Source: Bacteroidales bacterium
GTDB taxonomy: Bacteria; Bacteroidota; Bacteroidia; Bacteroidales; Paludibacteraceae
Direction of reading: 5' to 3'
NCBI GenBank assembly: GCA_900771035.1
Contig: CAAGML010000146.1
Coordinates: 1 to 18,882, forward strand
DNA: 18,882 nt
Below are positions 14,786 to 18,882 of this stretch, one piece after another. How positions within the stretch are numbered: the first letter of the stretch is position 1; each line of letters starts with the position of its first letter. The notes under the pieces are model-generated. The model saw nothing but the letters and a program-made list of their open reading frames with translations, was not told the DNA's origin and made no database searches. Both the position numbers and the translations under genes were made by a program.

Positions 14786-14815
14786 CCATTAACAAAGAGC
14801 CAACAGCCGTTATGC
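14774..14815 (+). repeat. Degenerate heptamer tandem repeat spanning the pdxA stop and the next start
   Basis: Six consecutive 7-base units can be read: GTTAGCC, ATTGACC, ATTAACA, AAGAGCC, AACAGCC and GTTATGC. The rough consensus is RTTAGCC/AACAGCC. The array covers the last four sense codons and the stop of pdxA, the gap, and the ATG of the next gene. It shares the 11-mer AGCCAACAGCC with the gap at 12586-12596. From memory, similar short repeats occur in Bacteroidales intergenic DNA, but I cannot verify this here. Confidence 0.5.
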
Positions 14816-16038
14816 GCATTCCTGACGACACGCTGCGTTATATAAAATCCTTTCTCCTCTGCTCTGACCGGTCGGAGGACTTGCACCTTATTGCTTACAC
14901 TGCCGAGCCATCAGTGTACAGGGGTCATCCTCTTGCCATCATACCCTGCCAAAGCCAAAAGCCGGTGCCTGAGCTCTCCTTTCTCGACGGCATTCCCGTC
15001 TTTCACGGCACTTCTCTCGTCACCCGTGACGGCGACACCATTCTTCTTCATGCCGATTTCGTAGCCACGGCATTCTATCTGCTTTCACGGTATGACGAAT
15101 ACGAGTCCGTTGCGCCTCTCGACGCTCACTCCCGGTTTCTGCCCGCCAACTCCCTCCTCGGTTCGAACCGCCTCTTGCAGACTCCTGTCCTCGACCTCTA
15201 CACCGGGTTCATCTACAAGTTGCTGAACCGTTCCAAACCGCACCGCCCGAGTCACATCTACCTCACTCATGACATCGACACCGTCACGCACTACCATCGT
15301 CCTCGGGGGTTTCTCGGCGGTCTCTTCCGCACTCTGAAAGGCTCCAATCCCGACCCTCTCTCCTCTGTGTTCCGTTCGCTGTTCTCTCTGCATGACGACC
15401 CCGCATACACCTTTTCCCTCATCGCCCGTCTTGACAACATGCTGCCAGATGCCCGGATTATCTATTTCGCCAAACCTGACTGCACGCCGTTCTCTCCCCT
15501 TGACCGTCCTCTGTACTGTCACCGTTCGTCCGCTTTCCGCACGTTGACCCATCTCTCCATGGGTCTGCACTCGTTGTATCGCACCTACGACCACCCTGAG
15601 ACGTTACATGAACAGTTCTCCTCTATCATGAGGCTTCCCCGTCACAACACCTTCCATCGCTCGCACTATCTCCGCATTCTTCCGCCCACCCTTATGCACC
15701 TCTACTCCGATGCTGGCATAACCGACGATTTCTCCCTTGCTTATGCCTCTGCTCCGGGCTTCCGTCTTGGCACCGCACGTCCATCACGTGCCATCGACCC
15801 CTCCGACGGCCGTCTTCTTCCCCTCATCCTTCATCCCCTCACGCTTATGGACACCACGCTCTCCGACCCCCGTTACCTTCACCTCGGCAAGGACAAGGCA
15901 TACACGCTTGCCACATCGCTTATTGACACCACGCTCCGTCACGAAGGTGATGTCACCCTCCTGTTCCACAACACCTCCTTTCACCCCTCATCGTACCACC
16001 AAAGCCTCTACACATCGCTGATAAAACACTTGATATGA
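14812..16038 (+). CDS. DUF7033 / polysaccharide deacetylase-like protein
   Basis: This protein has 408 residues from the ATG chosen here. A TTG at 14782, overlapping the pdxA stop, would add ten residues, but these derive from the heptamer repeat, and IPDDTLRYIKSFLL already aligns with the usual family opening. The N-terminal half contains DFVATAFYLLSRYDEYE (about 83-99) followed by LDLYTGFIY, as in DUF7033. The second half is a polysaccharide-deacetylase-like fold starting at LTHDIDT (151-157), where the aspartates would bind metal. It continues with MGLHSLYRTYDHPETLHEQF, RHNTFHRSHYLRIL and DFSLAYASAPGFRLGT. The substrate is unknown; N-deacetylation of a cell-surface glycan is plausible. It overlaps the following GT4 gene by four bases (ATGA), supporting a shared pathway. 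The coding strand is pyrimidine-rich and the protein is rich in H, R, L and S. Confidence 0.85.
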   Translation: MRIPDDTLRYIKSFLLCSDRSEDLHLIAYTAEPSVYRGHPLAIIPCQSQKPVPELSFLDGIPVFHGTSLVTRDGDTILLHADFVATAFYLLSRYDEYESVAPLDAHSRFLPANSLLGSNRLLQTPVLDLYTGFIYKLLNRSKPHRPSHIYLTHDIDTVTHYHRPRGFLGGLFRTLKGSNPDPLSSVFRSLFSLHDDPAYTFSLIARLDNMLPDARIIYFAKPDCTPFSPLDRPLYCHRSSAFRTLTHLSMGLHSLYRTYDHPETLHEQFSSIMRLPRHNTFHRSHYLRILPPTLMHLYSDAGITDDFSLAYASAPGFRLGTARPSRAIDPSDGRLLPLILHPLTLMDTTLSDPRYLHLGKDKAYTLATSLIDTTLRHEGDVTLLFHNTSFHPSSYHQSLYTSLIKHLI

Positions 16039-17171
16039 ACGTAATAATAATCACCGACGCACTGACAGCCCCTCTCTTTACGCCACGGGTCCGTTTCCTC
16101 AACCGTCAGCTTCTTGCCGAAGGACACAGCGTCACGTGGTTCACCGAACGTCATCAGGTCATACCCCCCGACATCCGCCCTCTCAACCTCATTGAGATTC
16201 CATATTACACCAATCGGAAGGCAGACCGCCTCTTCAAGGGCCTTCTCTCATTCATCATTGACCATAAGAACCGGTATTTTGCACGCTGCATACTGCGTCG
16301 TGTCATGGAGGGGGACATCGCCCCCGACATTGTCTTTGTCTCCACTTTCCATACTTTCGGACTTCGTGCGGGACTTGCCGTTGCACACCGTTATGGTTGT
16401 CCTCTGCATATTGACCTTCGCGACATTGCCGAGCAGACACCCACAAACGCCTACTCACGCTCCTTCCTCAGTGGCAACAGCCTCTATCGCAAACTCTCCA
16501 TCCGTCGTCGCGACACGGTTCTCCGTCAGGCCACAACCATAACCACTGTGTCAAAGTTTCACAAAAACCTGCTGTCGCACATCAACCCTAACACACATAT
16601 TATATATAACGGCTACGATGCCGCAATCTTCCACCCTGCGCCAACGGCCAACGTCCGACGGCCAAAAACCATACTCTACACCGGCCGTTGGTATGGCGAG
16701 CGTATGCAGGACCCTCATCCGCTTTTCCGTGCGCTATCGGGTCATCACGACATCCGCCTCATCTTTTACACCGCATCTGATGTTCACGCCCGTCTTCGTC
16801 AGCTTGCGGCGCAATACAATGTCAGTCTTGAGTTACACGGCTATGTTCCCAACTCCCATATCCCTGACCTTCTACGAAATGCCAGCATTGCCCTTGTTCT
16901 CACCTCGCCCGAAAACCGTGGTGTGCTGACCACCAAGTTTTTCGAGGCTCTCGGCACGCACACTCCTGTCCTCTGCACGCCTTCCGACAACGGCGAGCTT
17001 GCAGACCTCATCCGTGCCACGCACTCCGGTATTGCCTCGTCCGACGGGAAAGAGATTCTTGACTTCATATACCACACTCCCGAAACGGCTCCTGATGCCG
17101 CCTGCACATTCTCCCGGCAACATCAGACCTCTGTTTTAATCCAATTGATGAGACAATGCTGTCAATCCTGA
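16035..17171 (+). CDS. Glycosyltransferase family 4 (GT-B fold)
   Basis: This 378-residue protein is a predicted cytoplasmic retaining glycosyltransferase that uses a nucleotide sugar. The N-terminal half starts NVIIITDALTAPLFTPRVR, the usual first Rossmann strand, and includes PLHIDLRDIAEQTP (123-136). The hinge contains TTVSKFHKNLL (170-180) and IIYNGYDAAIFHP (189-201), a common GT4 pattern. The C-terminal donor domain has ILYTGRWYG (213-221), LHGYVPNSHIPDLL and SPENRGVLTTKFFEALG (291-307), where K301 and E304 correspond to the family's donor-binding lysine/glutamate. The usual EX7E spacing is not strict: E293 and E304 are eleven apart. There is no transmembrane segment. The start overlaps the deacetylase-like gene by four bases, and the end overlaps the GT2 gene by sixteen, so the three are likely one unit. 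Donor and acceptor sugars cannot be told from sequence. Confidence 0.9.
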   Translation: MNVIIITDALTAPLFTPRVRFLNRQLLAEGHSVTWFTERHQVIPPDIRPLNLIEIPYYTNRKADRLFKGLLSFIIDHKNRYFARCILRRVMEGDIAPDIVFVSTFHTFGLRAGLAVAHRYGCPLHIDLRDIAEQTPTNAYSRSFLSGNSLYRKLSIRRRDTVLRQATTITTVSKFHKNLLSHINPNTHIIYNGYDAAIFHPAPTANVRRPKTILYTGRWYGERMQDPHPLFRALSGHHDIRLIFYTASDVHARLRQLAAQYNVSLELHGYVPNSHIPDLLRNASIALVLTSPENRGVLTTKFFEALGTHTPVLCTPSDNGELADLIRATHSGIASSDGKEILDFIYHTPETAPDAACTFSRQHQTSVLIQLMRQCCQS

Positions 17172-17986
17172 TTCCCACACATAACTACGACCCTCAGCCG
17201 CTTGTTGACCGTTTGAACCTCTATGCCTTAAATCTCGGTATTGAGTACGAGATTCTTGTGCTTGACGATGCCTCTTCCGCGCCTCTCTCTCTCTCTGACT
17301 GCACCGTTTTAAGGATGAACCGTAACGTAGGACGTGCCCGTGGGCGCAACATTCTCGGCAGGGCTGCCCGGTATCCTTACCTTCTCTTCATCGACTCTGA
17401 CTCTCTCCCTGCCCATGAACACTATCTCGAACGCTATCTCCGGATAATCACCGAATGCGATTCTCCCCTGGTCGTCTCCGGCGGACGCATCTACCGCCCT
17501 GCCGCTGACCGCGACCACTCTCTCTTGCCTGCTTATGGCGTTCGCGAGCGCAATCTCTCCGAAGGTTCCTCCTCCGCCCCTTTCCTCTCCCCCAACTTCC
17601 TCATCGACCGTGACACTTTTCTCTCTGTTTTGTTCGACGAGTCCTTCACTGGTTATGGTCATGAGGACACGGTTTTCGGCATATCGCTTCTCCGCCGTGG
17701 CATTCGTTACCGGGTCATCGACAACCCTGTGATTCATTGTCACATCGAATCCAACGCTGATTTCCTCCGCAAGAACCGCGAGGCTCTGCGCACTCTCCAC
17801 GCCCTCGCCGCCTCTGATGCCTACCCTGAGTTACGCACCGTCTCACGCATGGTTCGCCACGCCTCACGCCTTTCCCTCCGCCTGCCTCCCCTCCTCGCCT
17901 CTGTCGTCGGTCGTATCCTCCTCCGTTATCCCGACGCACGCCTCCTCCAGCTCTACAAATTTCTCTACTACGCCTCGTTGAAATGA
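17156..17986 (+). CDS. Glycosyltransferase family 2 (GT-A fold)
   Basis: This 276-residue protein is a predicted inverting glycosyltransferase. The opening LSILIPTHNYDP, then YEILVLDDAS (31-40), RNVGRARGRNIL (56-67), the DxD-type metal and nucleotide-sugar site FIDSDS (78-83), and GYGHEDTVFG (166-175) with the ED pair near the catalytic base are all characteristic. The C-terminal 60 or so residues are arginine- and leucine-rich, possibly an amphipathic membrane-associating helix pair. The gene overlaps the GT4 stop by sixteen bases and its own stop overlaps rlmH by four. A (CT)7 dinucleotide run at 17283-17296 encodes residues 43-47 between the DDAS and RNVGR motifs. A change in repeat number would shift the frame early, so it is a possible slippage site. 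Sugar specificity is unknown. Confidence 0.92.
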   Translation: MLSILIPTHNYDPQPLVDRLNLYALNLGIEYEILVLDDASSAPLSLSDCTVLRMNRNVGRARGRNILGRAARYPYLLFIDSDSLPAHEHYLERYLRIITECDSPLVVSGGRIYRPAADRDHSLLPAYGVRERNLSEGSSSAPFLSPNFLIDRDTFLSVLFDESFTGYGHEDTVFGISLLRRGIRYRVIDNPVIHCHIESNADFLRKNREALRTLHALAASDAYPELRTVSRMVRHASRLSLRLPPLLASVVGRILLRYPDARLLQLYKFLYYASLK

Positions 17987-18456
17987 AAACCTTCCTTATC
18001 TGCATTGGCCGCACCAACGAACCCTACTGGCAGGCCGCCATCAACGAATACACCAAACGGCTCAGACGTTACTCCCCTTTTGAGCTTACCGAGATTCCGG
18101 ACCTGAAAAACGCCCGTTCGCTCACCGAACAGCAAATACGCGAGGCTGAGGGCGACAACATACTCCGTCTCGTCAACGCTGACGACTATGTCACATTGCT
18201 CGACGACAAAGGCACGCAGCACACCTCCGTCGGGTTTGCCTCCTGGTATCAGCGGCGTGCCCTCTCAGGCTGCCGGCGTCTCCTCTTCGTCATCGGTGGT
18301 CCTTACGGTTTCTCCCCTGCGGTATATGCCCGTGCGGACGAGAAACTCTCGCTCTCTCTGATGACCTTCTCGCACCAGATTGTCCGCCCCCTCTTCCTCG
18401 AACAGCTCTATCGTGCTAACACCATCCTACGCAACGAACCGTATCATCATGAATAA
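17983..18456 (+). CDS. rlmH: 23S rRNA (pseudouridine(1915)-N(3))-methyltransferase
   Basis: RlmH is a small SPOUT-class enzyme that methylates pseudouridine 1915 in helix 69 of 23S rRNA, on assembled ribosomes, using S-adenosylmethionine. The length of 157 residues is normal. The knot region is clear: LLFVIGGPYGFS (100-111), then SLSLMTFSHQIVR (123-135), with the C-terminal YRANTILRNEPYHH (143-156) ending as in other members. The ATG overlaps the GT2 stop by four bases (ATGA). Being a housekeeping gene at the end of a sugar-gene cassette, it probably shares transcription rather than pathway. nadC follows immediately, a pairing I recall as common in this phylum. Confidence 0.97.
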   Translation: MKTFLICIGRTNEPYWQAAINEYTKRLRRYSPFELTEIPDLKNARSLTEQQIREAEGDNILRLVNADDYVTLLDDKGTQHTSVGFASWYQRRALSGCRRLLFVIGGPYGFSPAVYARADEKLSLSLMTFSHQIVRPLFLEQLYRANTILRNEPYHHE

Positions 18457-18466
18457 CATCTACAAT

Positions 18467-18882
18467 ATGACATTACAACAACAAATCCAGCTCTGGTTTG
18501 CCGAAGACATTGGCGACGGCGACCACTCCACCCTCTCCTGCATTCCCGCCGATGCCCTCGGCTCGCAGCAGCTCATTGTCAAACAGTCCGGCATCATCGC
18601 AGGCATCGAGGTTGCCCGGCAGGTTTTCTCCACCTTCGACCCCTCATTGCGTGTCACACAGTTCCTCAACGACGGCGACCGTGTCAACCCTGGCGACATA
18701 GCCTTCCGTGTTGACGGACCCGTACGCTCCCTGCTTCAGACCGAGCGTCTCATGCTCAACATCATGCAGCGCATGTCCGGCATCGCCACACGCACTGCCG
18801 AATACGTTGAGTTGCTGAAAGGCACCCGCGCCCGTATCCTCGACACCCGCAAAACCACCCCTGGTCTCCGTCTGCTTGAAAA
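18467..18882 (+). CDS. nadC: Nicotinate-nucleotide (quinolinate) pyrophosphorylase, 5' part
   Basis: The reading frame stays open to the window end, so the 3' part is missing; about 138 codons are present. NadC converts quinolinate and PRPP to nicotinate mononucleotide in de novo NAD synthesis. The N-terminal domain is recognisable: LWFAEDIGDGDHST, then LIVKQSGIIAGIEVA, and LLQTERLMLNIMQRMSGIAT. The catalytic DTRKTTPGLRLLE lies at the very end, where R128 and K129 contact the substrate. I chose the ATG at 18467, ten bases after the rlmH stop, because the preceding bases look like this genome's A/T-rich leaders. An in-frame ATG at 18449, overlapping rlmH by eight bases, would add six residues and cannot be excluded. 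Confidence 0.95.
   Translation, partial: MTLQQQIQLWFAEDIGDGDHSTLSCIPADALGSQQLIVKQSGIIAGIEVARQVFSTFDPSLRVTQFLNDGDRVNPGDIAFRVDGPVRSLLQTERLMLNIMQRMSGIATRTAEYVELLKGTRARILDTRKTTPGLRLLE

Noticed and set aside
14782..14811. TTG start for the DUF7033 gene overlapping the pdxA stop
   Set aside because: The added ten residues come from the heptamer repeat and are not family-like; the ATG at 14812 sits right at the expected N-terminus. Kept as an alternative only.
15085..15594. 169-codon antisense frame opposite the deacetylase-like gene
   Set aside because: Pyrimidine-rich + strand leaves few stops on the other strand; the translation is low-complexity R/G/V/E and not a known family.
16114..16542. 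142-codon + strand frame inside the GT4 gene
   Set aside because: Ser/Thr/Pro-rich alternate-frame reading of a clear glycosyltransferase; no independent support.
18498..18701. 67-codon Ser/Pro-rich + strand frame near the window end
   Set aside because: Out of frame with the clear nadC reading, which spans the same bases to the window end.
1..18882. CRISPR array, tRNA/rRNA, IS element, integrase, toxin-antitoxin or defence genes
   Set aside because: Looked for on both strands and not seen. Apart from small gaps the window is filled by the fourteen genes listed, and the only strong repeats are the protein-coding TSP3 units.

Overview
This window reads as a chromosomal stretch from a Bacteroidales bacterium. 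A gut lineage such as Muribaculaceae is a reasonable guess, but the family cannot be fixed from the sequence alone. The evidence for Bacteroidota is the protein families (a DUF4837 lipoprotein, a DUF5723-type outer-membrane protein fused to TSP3 repeats and an OmpA domain, a DUF7033 deacetylase-like protein, DapL-type lysine synthesis) and the A-rich leaders before start codons with no Shine-Dalgarno motif. All fourteen genes are on the + strand. Gaps between them are at most 84 bases, and I see no terminator hairpin, tRNA, rRNA, CRISPR array, IS element or phage gene.

Region 1 (1-5120) is housekeeping: dapL (with a diverged motif), pheT, and a RecD-like SF1B helicase that overlaps the pheT stop. 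Region 2 (5133-10351) is the cell envelope: a large lipoprotein of unknown function, then an outer-membrane barrel with a Ca-binding-type TSP3 stalk and a peptidoglycan-binding OmpA domain, then a membrane-anchored M23 peptidase. Region 3 (10373-14785) holds a bifunctional Rel/SpoT (p)ppGpp enzyme, a DUF4837 lipoprotein and pdxA for vitamin B6. Region 4 (14812-17986) is a three-gene sugar cassette: a deacetylase-like protein, a GT4 and a GT2 glycosyltransferase. Region 5 (17983-18882) is rlmH and the 5' part of nadC, which runs off the window end.

From about 13.6 kb onward most junctions are 4-base ATGA-type overlaps, which suggests one translationally coupled transcript. The 84-base gap before the M23 gene is the likeliest internal promoter region and carries an 11-base tandem repeat. 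Two other short gaps hold degenerate heptamer repeats.

I found no striking new defence or mobile system. The best leads are the lipoprotein/OmpA-barrel pair, the sugar cassette lodged among housekeeping genes, the heptamer repeats at gene junctions, and the altered DapL motif.
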